From positions 39,366,353 through 39,430,352 of the forward strand of contig CM055903.1 in assembly GCA_029582155.1 (NCBI GenBank): a DNA stretch of 64,000 bases, written 5' to 3'. Positions 24,480 to 36,167 of the stretch are shown one piece after another. The notes under the pieces were generated by a model that saw only the letters and a program-made list of their open reading frames with translations, was not told where the DNA came from and made no database searches. Within the stretch, counting starts at the first letter, position 1. Every line of letters starts with the position of its first letter. The stretch is from Panopea generosa (lineage: Eukaryota; Mollusca; Bivalvia; Adapedonta; Hiatellidae). Made by a program: the position numbers and the translations under genes.

Positions 24480-27400
24480 GCAAGCAAGCAAGCAATCAAG
24501 CAAGCAATCAATTAATCAATCGATCAATCAACCAATCAGCAAATAAATCAATCAGTCAATCAATAAATCAGTAGATTAATTACTCAATCAATCAATCAGT
24601 AGATTAATTAATCAATCAATCAATCAGAAAATCAATCAATAAATCAACCAACCAATCAATCAATCAGTCAACCGAAAGACAAACTAGTCAATCAGTCAGT
24701 TAGTCAATCAATACCACGCCTCTACTCGTATCAACGCTTTCTTCAAGGTTCCATACGTAAACTTTTTTTTGGGATCAACTCTTTACATACTTAACACTGA
24801 GTACATCTTTTCTCTCGAACACACGAGCGTATGATTATCATACATACAAAGATACTGAAATTTTAGTATAAACAACTTGCACGCCTGGTAATCTCCCAAA
24901 CCATCACATAAATGTGCTGCAATAAAATGTAGCATTTCTGGTGATGGTCCGGTTACTGGAAATATTAACAACAAACGTGAGTCGTCTTCAATGTGTTCGT
25001 ATTTTTCTTGTGTTTAAGAATGAAAAATGAAAATAAAAAAAATCGGTGAATGTTGTACGATATATTCATGAATACCCTGTTCACGCATACAGGTTCTTTT
25101 CAGATACGATACTTTGTTTGTCTGTAATCACTTCTGGAAACGAAGCAGCCGTAGCGAATTTTGTCAATATTCGGCATGACGCGTGGTTACTAAGTGATTT
25201 TATTACCAGTTGTCCAAAGGATTGTAACTTAAATTGACTTTAGACTGCTTATTGGTTATGCTCGAGGAGGTCTTGAATTCCTGCTGTTAGTTCCGAGAGA
25301 TGAAATTCCCTTGAACAATATTGCATTCGATTTACTGCCAGTTTACTTAACGATTTATTTACATCAGTGAACAAAAAGAATGCAGTATCGTCCAAAGAAA
25401 ATTTCGTCTCTTGATACTAGCAGCAAGAATGTTATAAAATCACTCTTCAGGCGTCTGTTTTCGAGTTAAACTAGTACATCATCCAACATTTCATGTATGT
25501 TCTCATCTTCAATATACATGTATTTCTCATTTGACAATTCAGATGAAATTTCCTTATCATAATCAGTGAATTAATAATAGGTCACTGTCATAATAAATAG
25601 TCTCAACAATACAAAAGTGTATCTTAAAAAAAGCCAAGCTAGTCAACCTACCATTTAGTGTGCATTTGTGTATGGATACATACCATAAAAAATACTTAAA
25701 CATTCTATGTGGAATTTTTGCTAACCGTGGAAATCCTAGACCTTATTTTATATAGAACAAAGAACAAAATTCAACTGTGTGATGAGAACTTATAAATATT
25801 ATATTAAATGCTCGACCAGTGAATATTGGTAAGATTTTTAAAGATTATAATTGTAGACAATGTTTTCTCTCTTTTTTTTTTTTGCTAAGGTGGTGTGCGG
25901 ACTACTTTATGGGTTTATTTTAACAACATGTCACAACTCGTCTTCATAGAGAGACATAGGGTTTCAATGCAGCCGAACCGTAACATGCCTCGCAGAACCA
26001 TCACACACATTCACGAACCATTATGTACAAAATCAATTTACTCTCGAAAATGAAATATTTAAAGCCAATTCAAGTTACAATCCTTGGGGCAAATGGTAAT
26101 AAAATCACTTTGTAATCACACGTCATGCCAAAAATTGACAAAATTCGCCACGGCCGTTTGGTTTCTGGAAGTGTTTACAGACAAACAAAGCATCGTATCT
26201 GAAAAGAACCTGTATGCGTGAACATGGTATTCAAAAATATATCGTTTCAACATTTCCCGATTTTTCATTTTCTTTCTTAAACAAAAGTCAAATACCGAAA
26301 CATTGAAGACGATTTTCCTTTGTTGTCAATATTTCTTATGACCGGACCATCAACGGAAATGCTACCGAACATTTTATTGAATCACATTTGTGTGATGGTT
26401 TGAGGGATTACCAGACGTGACTTATAGACAAACCGCAGGAGATAGAAAAACTAGAAACATAATTTTCACCACTATTAATTTAATTGTCAGTCATTCCAAC
26501 CAATACCACAACTGTATATATCATCATTATAAAATACATTGTGCATAATGCTGTTTACCTGTCCATTTGTGCTGTCCTTCAGTTCATACCAAGTGTCTCC
26601 GTTGCTATGATAGATGCCGCCGTTACTAAGGAAACACTCACCAGTGTTGAGCGTAGCGACTTTTGTACTTGGGTTGGATGCTGATTAAAACAAAATACTA
26701 TTATACAAAACGTAATTTGCCAGTAGATTCCTCAAAGTTAGCTAAAAATAGTTTTAACATATCCAGTCATATCGATGCGATTCGTCATTTCATAAATATA
26801 GATACAATGGTGTAGGGGCAAAGTGCCATATCCTGCTGGGACTCCTGAAATTTTGTTCAATGATATATTTATTTGCGGACCCTACCTAAATAATACGTGT
26901 GAATCTCTACCTGTTGATGTAGGGGGAGACGCCTACTGAAGTCCCTGTAGCAACGTTATACTGTATTTCAAAAAGTGAAATGTGTATATAAATCCCGGTT
27001 TCACTATAACATTTTGAGAAGTTTTGTGAATATAAGGCCAGTGTTTCTTTGTCACATCAATGTCTTATATATAAGGCATACATACACCAAGCGCTATTAT
27101 GGAGTCCTTCCCACGGGGTCCCTGTTCCCTGGACCTTTTTAAGTAATGACCTTTGATACTTGGATCCCTGAAAGTAATGGCCAATGTTTCCCAGATCCCT
27201 AAAAATAATTTGCCATGTCTCCAGATCCCCAAGACACCAGCTGGGAAGGCCTCATTATGACAGTGCAATAAAATCAAAAAACAATGTCGCGTCAATGTCC
27301 GTCTTGAAACTATATGCTATATGATGAAACATAAGGAAATTAAACACCAACGTCAAAATAAGTTCTATGATGTACAGACATATAAAGACATCTCAATGAT

Positions 27401-28583
27401 TTTTTTTCTGGTCTGCAAGCAGGCCTTTCATACTACACTGAGAGACATTCAAACCGAGGCACTTGTTTTTGTATAAATTTGAGAAACAAACATATGAAAA
27501 AAAAACGTTATAAATTGTCATTTTGGTGGAAGTGAAAATATATACTTACATGTATTCGTAAGAGAAAGTGTGCAGTTTTAGAGTTTTAGATTTCAAATAA
27601 TTTTATTCTAGTTATAGTGAAGTTATAATAAATTAACATTTACATAACGCACGGGTCTTTATCGAGAAATGCCGAAAAAAAGTGACACCGTGACATTGGC
27701 AATTATAGAATGATAGTAATATGTTGACACTACACATGTATGACACATCTGTTTCAGAATTTATACAACTAATTTCACAAAAAATGCGCCGACTCCCTTA
27801 TACATTTTGCCTCTGTAATTTTACCTCTGGTTAAATGTTATGTTCTGTAGCAAGTGACATTTAACATGTGTGTCGCCTTACGCGTTTATTTTCCGTATAA
27901 CAACATTATCCATAAATACATTCTCCATCTACAAATAGTTTTCTAATTCTATATAGGTTCTATGTCGTTGTTTTTCTCTCAAACTGACACATTGTTATCA
28001 CCACTACCTGTAAGGTCACCGATACCCCCGGGACCTCTTGTCAAAAGTTTATACTATTAAGAACTGGTTTACATATTTGATGTATAACGGACTAATTCAT
28101 TACATACTGGTCTTTTCCAAACAGCACAAATAAATACTTCCCCATTCAAGAAGAAAAAAATATATACTGAAGGGAACAGCTAACGCTAGGGTTGGGTAAC
28201 CCGCCACTTTTGTATTTCCAAAACTCTTCGTCAAAATATTGAGTAGCGTTTTCAAAATGTGTATGAGACACTTACAGCTATTAACATAGCAATGCTATTC
28301 CTTATTCAAGTCTAAATTTCAAGGAAATTGCTTTGATACCTATGGAGAAGGTACATATAATGTCAGGTTCATAAAATGTCAGGTGGCTGATTAACTATTC
28401 CGGTCAGTATAAATGAAGAGATGAAGAAAACGACTTACGATCACTCCTGGCAACAACGTTTGGTTCGTTAATGCAGAGACAAATCCCCTTGGTAAGAGCC
28501 CCCGAAATAGTTCCTCCCGTGACATAGGCCGTCGCTATTTGTAGAAATATAAACACGAGTTGTGACATTTTACCAGCAGACAT
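18692..28583 (-). CDS. Secreted SH3b-like plus cysteine-rich (VWC-like) protein, six exons
   Basis: Reconstructed from exons at 28439-28583, 26559-26680, 24030-24126, 21333-21363, 20095-20202 and 18692-18800. All five joins keep frame and use GT-AG introns, giving 203 residues. Residues 6-22 form a signal peptide (MSQLVFIFLQIATAY). Residues about 33-100 resemble a bacterial-type SH3b domain: GICLCINEPNVVARSDPS, then ATLNTGECF, GDTWYEL and GQRAWVDSFYL, following the xNVRxxPSxxSxVxxTLxxGxxF...WYxV...GWVxxxYL pattern. Residues 122-203 hold two modules with C-x-C-x6-C spacing (CTCDDGAMAC and CLCKQGSISC) preceded by (T/V)Y-x2-G-x2-F, which recalls a degenerate von Willebrand C repeat. The signal peptide points to secretion. 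Function is unknown; recognition, immunity and matrix roles are all possible. The exon set has not been checked against RNA. Confidence 0.8.
19025..19165 (+). mobile_element. SINE-like copy, type B
   Basis: Contains TACTTGGTAGTGGTCGTGGT, TTTCGATTCTC as a B box, and the body TTAGTATTGGTTCTACCCAG. It lies in the last intron of the SH3b gene. Confidence 0.5.
19721..20031. mobile_element. R5 palindromic MITE, copy 1
   Basis: The ends TACAGTGTCCCGTTAGGGGC and CACTAACTGGACACCGTA are inverted relatives. Inside are about seven copies of a 21-bp word near CGAAACTACGATGGTGAAAA in one orientation, then several in the other. The same structure recurs at 62120-62315. TA-like edges. No protein. Confidence 0.7.
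20095..20202 (-). CDS. SH3b gene exon 5 (first C-x-C module)
   Basis: After TTAACAG it encodes TYTHGQHFQLHGLECTCDDG, then AMACSFSGKNCFLNN, ending at a GTACGT donor in phase 2. Cysteine spacing is C-x-C-x6-C-x6-C. Confidence 0.82.
20425..20737. repeat. 44-bp minisatellite, seven copies
   Basis: Unit ACTACATACACGCCCTTCTT plus TCCATGTCACCAATACTAAA and CAAT. Very uniform, so probably young. In intron 4 of the SH3b gene. Confidence 0.95.
21060..21235 (-). repeat. Dispersed repeat shared with 8210-8420 (reverse)
   Basis: Inverse of the 8210 block: CATATGATAGCATTTAAATA, ATCAGTGTTAAC, CCTAAAAATATCGG. Confidence 0.5.
21333..21363 (-). CDS. SH3b gene exon 4, 31-nt micro-exon
   Basis: Bounded by a TTTTACAG acceptor and a GTAAGT donor. 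It contributes QASDCIAYG plus split codons on each side. Only this frame joins exons 3 and 5 without a stop. Confidence 0.7.
21375..21638. repeat. 36-bp minisatellite, left part (about seven copies)
   Basis: Unit AATCGGTAATCAACGACAGC plus AATAATCTAGGTATTG. The array continues after the R1 insertion at 21639-22090. Confidence 0.95.
21639..22090 (+). mobile_element. R1 MITE, copy 1, inserted in the 36-bp array
   Basis: Begins AGGTGTAAACCCACCATTC and ends GCAATGGTGGTACTATGCCT, matching the R1 copies at 42563, 43585 and 51241. Array units continue directly on both sides, so the insertion came after the array formed or during its growth. No coding content. Confidence 0.85.
22091..23590. repeat. 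36-bp minisatellite, right part (about 41 copies)
   Basis: Same unit as 21375-21638, more diverged on the right (CACCAACGACAGCATTAA variants). The 36-bp period creates open frames of up to 141 codons, which are artefacts. It fills much of intron 3 of the SH3b gene. Confidence 0.95.
24030..24126 (-). CDS. SH3b gene exon 3 (end of SH3b, linker)
   Basis: Acceptor GTTTCAG, then RAWVDSFYLAIYLMDTCSSS and a threonine/serine-rich linker ending TPD. The donor GTAATT is weak, which is the least certain point of the model, but the phase matches both neighbours. Confidence 0.72.
24252..24328. repeat. Short direct duplication
   Basis: TTACCAAGCTTCGACGTAAC plus AATCGATTCCTAAATGTTGG occurs twice head to tail. 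It lies in intron 2 next to exon 3. Confidence 0.9.
24395..24718. repeat. (AATC)n microsatellite, interrupted
   Basis: A long run of AATC with AAGC and AACC variants over about 320 bp. Confidence 0.95.
24880..26420. repeat. Large fold-back: arms of about 360 bp around an 816-bp loop
   Basis: Arm 24880-25243 is the inverted relative of arm 26060-26420. Both contain CACGCATACAGGTTCTTTTC followed by AGATACGAT, then TTTGTTTGTCTGTAA and AATTTTGTCAAT, with scattered substitutions. The loop holds no recognisable gene. The whole structure sits in intron 2 of the SH3b gene. Confidence 0.75.
26559..26680 (-). CDS. SH3b gene exon 2 (SH3b core)
   Basis: From a TTTTAATCAG acceptor to a GTAAAC donor; 122 nt in phase. 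It encodes SNPSTKVATLNTGECFLSNG, then GIYHSNGDTWYELKDSTNGQ. The W-Y and the G-x-C before them are SH3b-type positions. Confidence 0.82.
26690..28438. other. Intron 1 of the SH3b gene
   Basis: AT-rich. About 27105-27240 has a loosely repeated phrase (GGATCCCTGAAAGTAATGGC, CAGATCCCTAAAAATAAT). No exon recognised. Confidence 0.5.
28439..28583 (-). CDS. SH3b gene exon 1 (signal peptide, start of SH3b)
   Basis: ATG at 28583 starts MSAGKMSQLVFIFLQIATAY; a second ATG at 28568 would start directly at the signal peptide. The exon ends at a perfect GTAAGT donor in phase 1. A TATA-like TTTATATTT lies about 90 bases upstream (about 28670-28680). Confidence 0.8.
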
Positions 28584-29119
28584 GTTGAATTTGATATTGC
28601 ACTCTACAATCTGTCTCGGAGAAAGAAAGATAAGAAGAATTAAAGATCACTTGACCTATGATTCTCAAAAATATAAAGATATGGAGATAGGGACAGGCTA
28701 GTGTGATAAATAAAGAAAGCGATAGTGGAATACGTAAACACATTAACCCCCGAGTCTTAGTGCACACGTTATAATCATTCATATTAAAATAAGGCGTACA
28801 TACTCGGCCAATTCCGTAATCCCTCGGCATTAGCCCGAATTTAGGGAAACGATCGCTATTGAAATGTATTAGATAATGACGTTAACTTTTAAAACAAGTT
28901 AATTGAACGATGTGTTCGCTGCAAACGTCTGCTACTTTGACATTCGGTTGTGCTCGTCTGATCATGTGACTAAAGTGCACCGAAGTACTCCGATTTACGT
29001 TTGGAACTCGTTCAGTCGCCGAGTTTTAGCGTTTATAAGCGATATTAAACTCTTGCTCCCTACTTAACCAAAAATCTGAATTACAATTCTATATATATAT
29101 ATAATATATATATATATAT

Positions 29120-29497
29120 ATGGAGATAATTATTTGTGAATAACTAAGACATAAATGTACAGACCAGACTAAGGTGAGTGCGCCTAGCTACAATGCAAAC
29201 GTGAACTGATAGCTTTATATGAGTAGGATCCAGTTAAGTATTCATGACTACTCACATGCTATATAAAGGAAAGATTTATAAACCCGTTGGATCATATAGA
29301 TACAGTGAATTTATATATATTTAATTTCATACAGGAAGATAATTAAATTTACAACAACGGAATTTACGATTTTTTTGGATCTTTTGAGATGCTCATTCAC
29401 AATGCATGATATATATATGGAGATAATTATTTGTGAATAACCAAGACATAAATGTACAGACCAGACTATGGCGAGTGCGCCTAGCTACAATGCAAAC
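29120..29497. repeat. Pair of 81-bp direct repeats, 216 bp apart
   Basis: TGGAGATAATTATTTGTGAA followed by TAA(C/T)...GCGCCTAGCTACAATGCAAA occurs at 29120-29200 and again at 29417-29497 with about four differences. Each is preceded by a TATATATA run. Confidence 0.85.
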
Positions 29498-29954
29498 CAT
29501 AGACACAATATCAAGGTCTCTGCCAAACCAATACATTTGGTGTCGACCATGACTTGTATACTATGGAATTACATGCAACACATCTGGACAGAGCGGACAA
29601 ATTTACATACATGAACTATATATATAATATATATATATGTATCCTTGTAGGTAATATACATATTTTCTTGTCAAAATCAGTCTTAAGGCTTAGAGCATCA
29701 GCGTAATATATGTACCTAAATGTTTCAACACATAGCACATTGATGCCGTACGGGGTCGACTTGGTCTACAGAAGCTCAGACTAATTCTGGATCAGTGAAC
29801 TTCAGGTCAACCGCCAAATAAGACTTGTCCCACACCAAGTTTCATGAAATAAAAACGTTCAGAAGTTGTTATCTTTGTAGATAGCTTGTAATCTTGACCT
29901 CTAAGTGGCAAACTCCAAAGCCAAAAGGGCAACCCTCTGATTTAAAAGCCTATA

Positions 29955-30085
29955 TGCACCGCTCTCAAATCAGCTGCCTGGGCAGAACCAGTACTAATGT
30001 TGTTTTTGTGAGGCATCGGGTCGAGCTGGGCATCAAACCCGCAAACTCTGGTTATCAACAACACTACTGCTTGGTTGTTGAATAC
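29955..30085 (-). mobile_element. SINE-like copy, type B (reverse)
   Basis: Minus strand: a GGGTTTGATGCCC B-box-like word, GCCTCACAAAAACAAC, then TAGTACTGGTTCTGCCCAGG. Same body as 7555. Confidence 0.45.
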
Positions 30086-30469
30086 AGGTATGTTTCTAAA
30101 CACCACTTTCAACAAGTTACAGGTTATGTTATAGGACGTCCAGTTGTATTGGTGAAGGAAGACACCAGAACTAATTTGAGCAAAGCCAGTGTCCTTCTGC
30201 AAGTTACAGACAAGATTGCTCATATAAAGTTTGGATTATGCTGTGCTCACACGCATGACCCTAGCAATGGAGGCAAGTAATTTTGAGACTCTTACTATAG
30301 AATACATATAAATGAAAACAATACAACATCTGAACTCTGTAAACTTGATCCTAGAGTGACCAATAACAACACTTACAGGTATTACCCATAACCTCTCTTT
30401 GTCTATCAGTACAAACCACCTTATAATAAAATTATTGTTTTCTTTGAATATTTATCACAATTTTATGCC

Positions 30470-30726
30470 ATCGAGGGCTAACAGACGATCAATCAGTTAA
30501 CCTGACCACTCTGTCCTGGGTTCTGGTTAACCAGTACTCAATTCGAGCACATCCTGCTCCGCACGTGAATGGCGGATTTTTTCCAATTGAATCAGCGGTG
30601 AGAGACGAATGATAATGAAGCACAATGTCGTATATATATATCATTGCGGAGACCGTAATCTGGCAGGGATTCGAATTCACGAACCCTGGGTTGGCAGCCA
30701 AACACGCTACCGACTGAGATAATCGG
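30470..30726 (-). mobile_element. tRNA-derived SINE (reverse)
   Basis: Minus strand: CCGATTATCTCAGTCGGTAG (A box), GCGTGTTTGGCTGCCAACCC, then ATTCGAATCCCTG (B box), and a body shared with 1566, 37535 and 44100. The extra bases near the T arm argue against a working tRNA gene. Confidence 0.65.
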
Positions 30727-32728
30727 ACGCGACATTAAACTATTACCAACATAGACACCAGGATGTCTTTCAGATACATGTATCAACTGATCACTGTGTA
30801 TCATTATAAATACCTTTTTATCACCAGGATGACTTTCAGGTATATGTGTCCAGGGACTTACCTGAACGGATTTGAACTGTACGTCAAATATGAGCAGCGA
30901 TGCTCCCAGTATTACATGATCACTGTATCCTAAAAATAACATTTTTTTCACTTGGATGACTATCAGGTTTATGTATCACATGATCAATGTGTTATCAGGT
31001 ATCCTAAAAATAAACTTTTCTACACAAAACCTAGTTTAACATTTTAAAGGCGAATTTATTTTAAATATTAATTGAAATGTTATAGACGTATAACTTGTTT
31101 GTAATTTTGATGAATATCAAATGAAAACTGCAATTGCTAGAGTGTATATAAGTTCAAATAATGCAATATTTGACTATTCAAGCGTCAAAACTCTAAAACT
31201 AATTATCAATTTAAACAGTTAAAGAATGAATGAATGAATGGTGTTTTACCGCACGTCGACACATAAATAGGTCATAAACAGTTAAATAAAATTATTGGGG
31301 TTACACAACTTCATACTGTGAAAAGGACTTGTTTCACGAATGGCCAAAAGTGGCCATGTCTCAGAATTAAATGAAACTGGTACAACATATTACCCATTGT
31401 TTGTAGTAAATAAAATGAAACATATTTAATTGATTTAAACATTTATTTTGTTGCTATGGCAACTATTTGTAAATTAACTGATTTTGTAATAATTTCTGCA
31501 TATACGCAATATTTATGAATGAAACGTGTTTAATGTATAATTACTAGGATTTGTAAACTATAAGGTGATTGTCAATATACTCGACTTACAAAACAATATT
31601 TAATGAATAAAAATCTTATTGCCATAGTAACCAAATGACTTAATTTTTAATAATAATCCATTTTTAATGCCATTTAGTGTGTTCTATTTAGGAAGTATTC
31701 ATAATTGGTCCAGTCTCATCAAATGTATAGCAAGTCTAACCTTTCATCCCACAAATACACTTTAATTTTGTTACCAAGTTACCATGGCAACAATAGTTAT
31801 AGAACAAATGATTATGAGGCTAGTGAGAAAAAATTGAAAAGTGTTACCATGACATATTTTGATAACTTTCAGCGATATTCAAACATAAAAAATAACTGTT
31901 ATACATTTCTTAACCATACTCGTATAGATGTGTACATTAAGTAACAGTTACTGTGTACTAGTGGATGTTATGAGGTACAGTAGAACTTCGTTGGCTTGAA
32001 CACTGATGGCTGGAACACCACACATGGCTGGAACCACTTATCTGGTCCCGGCTGAAATACTATTCAATTTCCATTATTCTACCTCCGACGGCTAGAACAC
32101 CGATATCTGGAGGAGTCGAACTAGAAAGAAGGTCCAGCTAACATATTTACCTATATGTTTTACTCTCTTCGTTCGAACTATTTTGTCCATCCATCGAAGT
32201 TCTTATTTATTCATCTTTATACACTTGGAATAAGTTCTATAATTCCGATACAACTCAGGAAATCTATAATATATGATTTGCACTTGCTGTCGAAGATCTG
32301 TCAAATAAAATGCTTTTCAACCAGTTACAAGAGTTATGCACTTTTTTAAACACCGGAACAAAAATAGTCTTAGCATATGCTATGTTAATGTAACTTCCGT
32401 AATAATCATAATTATATACTTTTCAGAAATAGAATAAGTGAAAATAACAGCGTGTCCCTTTAAACTACTTTAGTACGCTAATAAATGTGAATGGCTGATG
32501 TATTGCGCAGCAATTTTACAAACCTCTTTGTTTTGATTAGTCATACTGCAATTATCTAATGCTTTATATATTTCTTCATGAAGTAAATACTAAAAACATT
32601 CACAAAACATTTCTTATACAGATCATGTCATGTTATTGAAACACGATATATGTTTTAAAATAGATATTTAACGAAACAATGTGCAAAATCATTCATATCA
32701 AGAATAACTGCAGTCGACACGGACATTA

Positions 32729-33311
32729 TTACAACAAACACAGGGTTAGTGTTGGTGGTAATAATTCAATTATGTTATTGTAGGGATTTGCATTTTGAGC
32801 CAGTAAGTCACTTACGGATGTTGTCTTAAGCATTTGAATAAGTGACTTACTAATGATGATTTTACATGTAGTTACATAAATGTATCTTATCTGAATGTGG
32901 CAGTCACCTCCAACATATTCCTGTATATAGCTCGAACTTAGCTGATATGTCCTAAGAGTTATTGAGCGTAGTTTGGTTTCATCAAGTTTAGGAAAGTTGA
33001 TACTACAATCCTCAGTTGACACTCACATGGCAGATCTTCTGTCAATGTTATTAGATTCAACAAAATCATGTAATGAATTGCTTCCGTTTGACAGATCTGA
33101 TGCAACACCTTTGCTGCAAGAGCATTATCATCTTATCTTTCTTTGGTTGAGTTGATCGGTGTGAAATATCTTTTTGATACTGTAAACACAAAACGCACAT
33201 GGTCTCCGATAAAAGGGACTTGGTTGGTTGATACAATATAATCGAAGTACTATATAATTTTAATGTAAGTTTAGTGAGCATCAAATTTAAAATGCATTCA
33301 GTAGAGTACAC
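32729..33311 (-). pseudogene. Unidentified protein remnant, frame-broken
   Basis: Minus-strand frames include LRSITLRTYQLSSSYIQEYV with an H-x-Q-I-R tail. This reminds me of the stretch before SWIM-type zinc fingers in mobile-element proteins, but no zinc ligands follow. The reading frame changes near 33020. I cannot name it with confidence. Confidence 0.25.
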
Positions 33312-33896
33312 ACAATGTCATATAGTGCATTTTTGATGTTTCAAGGACCATAACTCTGATAATTATTAAGCGCATTGGCCAATTCAAGAACCAGCTCGAG
33401 ATATTGTGGATCTATAACTACTATAAACACTTTGTTAAGATCCAATAAAAAATGCGGTTGCTTCAGTGCAAACAAAACGTTTATGGACCCGAATATCTCA
33501 GAATATCTCACACTGAACTTTGCTCAGTGAAGCTAATAGGATTTTTTTTTTAATTTGAATCACTAAAAAGTGATCTATTTAATCACCCCGTAATAGGTCT
33601 GTGAGGGTCGGGGTGGGCCATCCCTCAACAAACCGTACAAATATATGTATTAGTCAAGTTGTAACATACATTCATATATACGGTATATATATACTTTTGG
33701 GTTTCACAAATAAGATAAACTCTTATTAGAATACACATGTGTTCTATGACAAGATGTGAAAGTTGTAAAATTGCTATATAAACACCTTCCTTTTCTTTTA
33801 ATGAGAATTAAAACAGAAGTTGGATGATTATAAAACAATATATAAGTAGAGAAAGGAAAAAAAACAACAATAAAAAAACGAAGCAGCTGGAGAATT

Positions 33897-35155
33897 TCAC
33901 TGAAGTACTGTCTCCACAAAAATAACAATGAGGTCATCCTGAAGGGCATCTTTTATCATACATGAATCTGTGAAAAATGTAAAATTGATAGTCTTTATTT
34001 TTAAGATATAAGGGGAATGTACATGTTCCATAACAAATAGTTTTTCCACCTCAAGGTTATTTTTGGCAATTAATCGTTCTGTTTCATGCAACATTTTAAT
34101 ATAGTGTTTGAATGGTTCAGAAATAGGAATATTGTTTTTCATCTGTTGACAGTATATGTAGTGTTCAGCAGTATACAGCAGCCTATTCAAAACAGTTTCG
34201 AATTCCAAACTGCAAAAGTTTATGTCTGAAGATGACCAGTCTGTATTTATTGTATTGCACTTTTCATTCAGATATTTTTTTAAAACTTTGAAAGAATTGT
34301 TGCGTTACTATGCAATAAATATATGTTTAATAGTTTCTCTTTGACGAAATGAGCATACATCTGATTCATTAATCTTTATTTTTGTAAGCAATGAGTTTGT
34401 ACCAAGAATTCTGTGATTAATTTTAAATTGGAACCATTGTAAAATTGTGTCTTTAGTGACATTGAAAGGGAGAGCGTAATACTTACTATCTCTCAGATTA
34501 ATTCGAATATTTAAATCATTCTCCAATTTTGTTTTAGAAGTTAGAATATAATCTTCATTCATGAAATGTTGGTAAATTGTTCTACAGCCCTTTTTATCTT
34601 TCAGGATTGTTGACATTGTATATGGTATTGAACGTTTAAGGCATATGCCTGATAAATGTTGAAAAGATAACTTATCTAAGTAGTGTCTGACTGATACTAC
34701 GAGTCCTTCAAATTCAAGTTAGTGTTAACACTATATATTTCTGTGAATTCTCTGTAGTTGAAGAAATTGCCATTTGTTTTCATGATGTCATTTATAAAAT
34801 ATATTCCTTTTTTTAAACCAATGATTCAGTAAAATACTAGATCCCCCCGACATTAATATGAAGGTTGTGCCATAAAGGAGTGGACTGAAAGTTATTCCAG
34901 TTTCTAGGTATGATAATTGTTAAAAAGTGTTTATAAATATTAAATATATCGTTCCAGAAATGGTTATCTATTCTATTAACATGTCGAGAAATGAAATCTG
35001 CTCCAAATGAAGAAAAATGTATAATATACGGGTACATTGTTTTGAAAACAGTTAAATATGGTTTGTTTGACTGAAACAACGGTCTTATCCATGTCAATTT
35101 CAAATAGCCAAAGAAAACATCAATGTCAAACATTTTTAAACCACTTTTTCCATAT
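33897..35155 (-). pseudogene. LINE reverse-transcriptase C-terminal remnant, frameshifted
   Basis: Three frames in order on the minus strand. First is 35133-34837 (GLKMFDIDVF, LKLTWIRPLF, NHFWNDIFNIYK). Second is 34616-34308 (ILQWFQFKINHRILGTNSLL, KIKINESDVCSF). Third is 34208-33897 (LNRLLYTAEHYIY). This order, LKxTWIR, W-x-K-x-RILGTN-x-LL and a CSF knuckle, is characteristic of the part after the LINE polymerase domain. Stops and frame changes make it dead. Confidence 0.7.
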
Positions 35156-35708
35156 GACTGGTATATGACTTGTGCAATTTGAATATTTTTTTTTTAGTTT
35201 TTGTAAGTTTAAACACTTTATTTCACCTATATAAAAATGAAATGGAATTTGGGCAAAAGTTCTGCCAATATTATTTTTCAATATTTAAGTTTTTTCTCTT
35301 AACTTTAGTTTTAAAAATCGTATATTTATACAGGATACAAATAGGAAAAAAAGATACCCATAGTGTATGCAGATTTTAATTTCATTTTTTTGTTTCAGAA
35401 AGGGGTATAATTCGGTAGCTGGTTGAAATACAACCCCTTTTATCAGTGTCATCTGTGACAAAAAAAGTTAAATAATGACGTACTTGATTGACACAACCGT
35501 GTCCTGTTTCACATTGATCTAGCACCTGTTCACATGTTAATTGTTTGTTATGTCCGACTTTAGTTCATTTCCTTTGCTCAGTAAATGAGCAATGTTTTTT
35601 GACGACGTTAATCTTTTATAAAAAGATATGCCCGAAGTTAACAATGAGGATTCACGGACATGCGTTCATGGAGAAAATGAATGCAAAACATTTATATAGC
35701 TTTAATAA

Positions 35709-35724
35709 TAATAAAAATAATTAT

Positions 35725-35795
<71 letters not shown>

Positions 35796-35832
35796 CAACA
35801 ATGACAATAATAATAATAATAATAAATATAAT

Positions 35833-35870
<38 letters not shown>
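35709..35870. repeat. (AAT)n microsatellite
   Basis: Long AAT runs with AAC interruptions. They generate poly-Asn and poly-Ile frames that are not genes. Confidence 0.97.
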
Positions 35871-35873
<3 letters not shown>

Positions 35874-35906
35874 CAACAATGATATAATAATGATAATAAT
35901 AATGAC

Positions 35907-35912
35907 TTTATT
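35907..35912 (-). terminator. Candidate polyadenylation signal of the bZIP gene
   Basis: AATAAA on the minus strand about 255 bases after the stop at 36168, just before the AAT microsatellite. Confidence 0.4.
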
Positions 35913-36167
35913 TTACGAGAAAAAAACTTAAATAACAAAATTTAACAAGAACAGCGTTAAACATCCATTATATAACAAATGAACAATCATCGAACATTTT
36001 TTTTCGAAACGATAGAACACTGACGCGTTCACAGTTTCACAAGAAATGTGTAACTTATTAAAATATACCTGAGATTGTGATAAAAAAAACCCAAATCATT
36101 TCACAGTAAACCGTGGAGCGATAATAGATACATAGCGAGGATCTTGTATCATTCTTTGACAATGCCA

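Larger units (their letters stand above)
28700..32700. other. Intergenic, repeat-bearing
   Basis: Holds a (TA)n tract (about 29085-29120), an 81-bp direct repeat (29120-29200 and 29417-29497), SINE copies, and an irregular repeat with (CACCA)GGATGACTTTCAGGTAT at 30755-31000. At about 31978-32140 a segment reads ACAGTAGAACTTCGTTGGCT, a terminus like those of pogo/Tigger elements. No gene recognised. Confidence 0.5.

Noticed and set aside
29894..30280. 128-codon frame as a gene
   Set aside because: Half of it overlaps a SINE-like copy in the opposite orientation, and nothing in the translation resembles a protein family.
30640..30726. A functional tRNA gene
   Set aside because: A and B boxes are present, but the T-arm region has extra bases and the sequence continues into a body shared with other copies, so it is a SINE head.
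35545..35931. Poly-Asn/poly-Ile frames, and poly-Leu/Val/Asn frames at 38304-38631
   Set aside because: AAT and AAC microsatellites; no flanking coding sequence.
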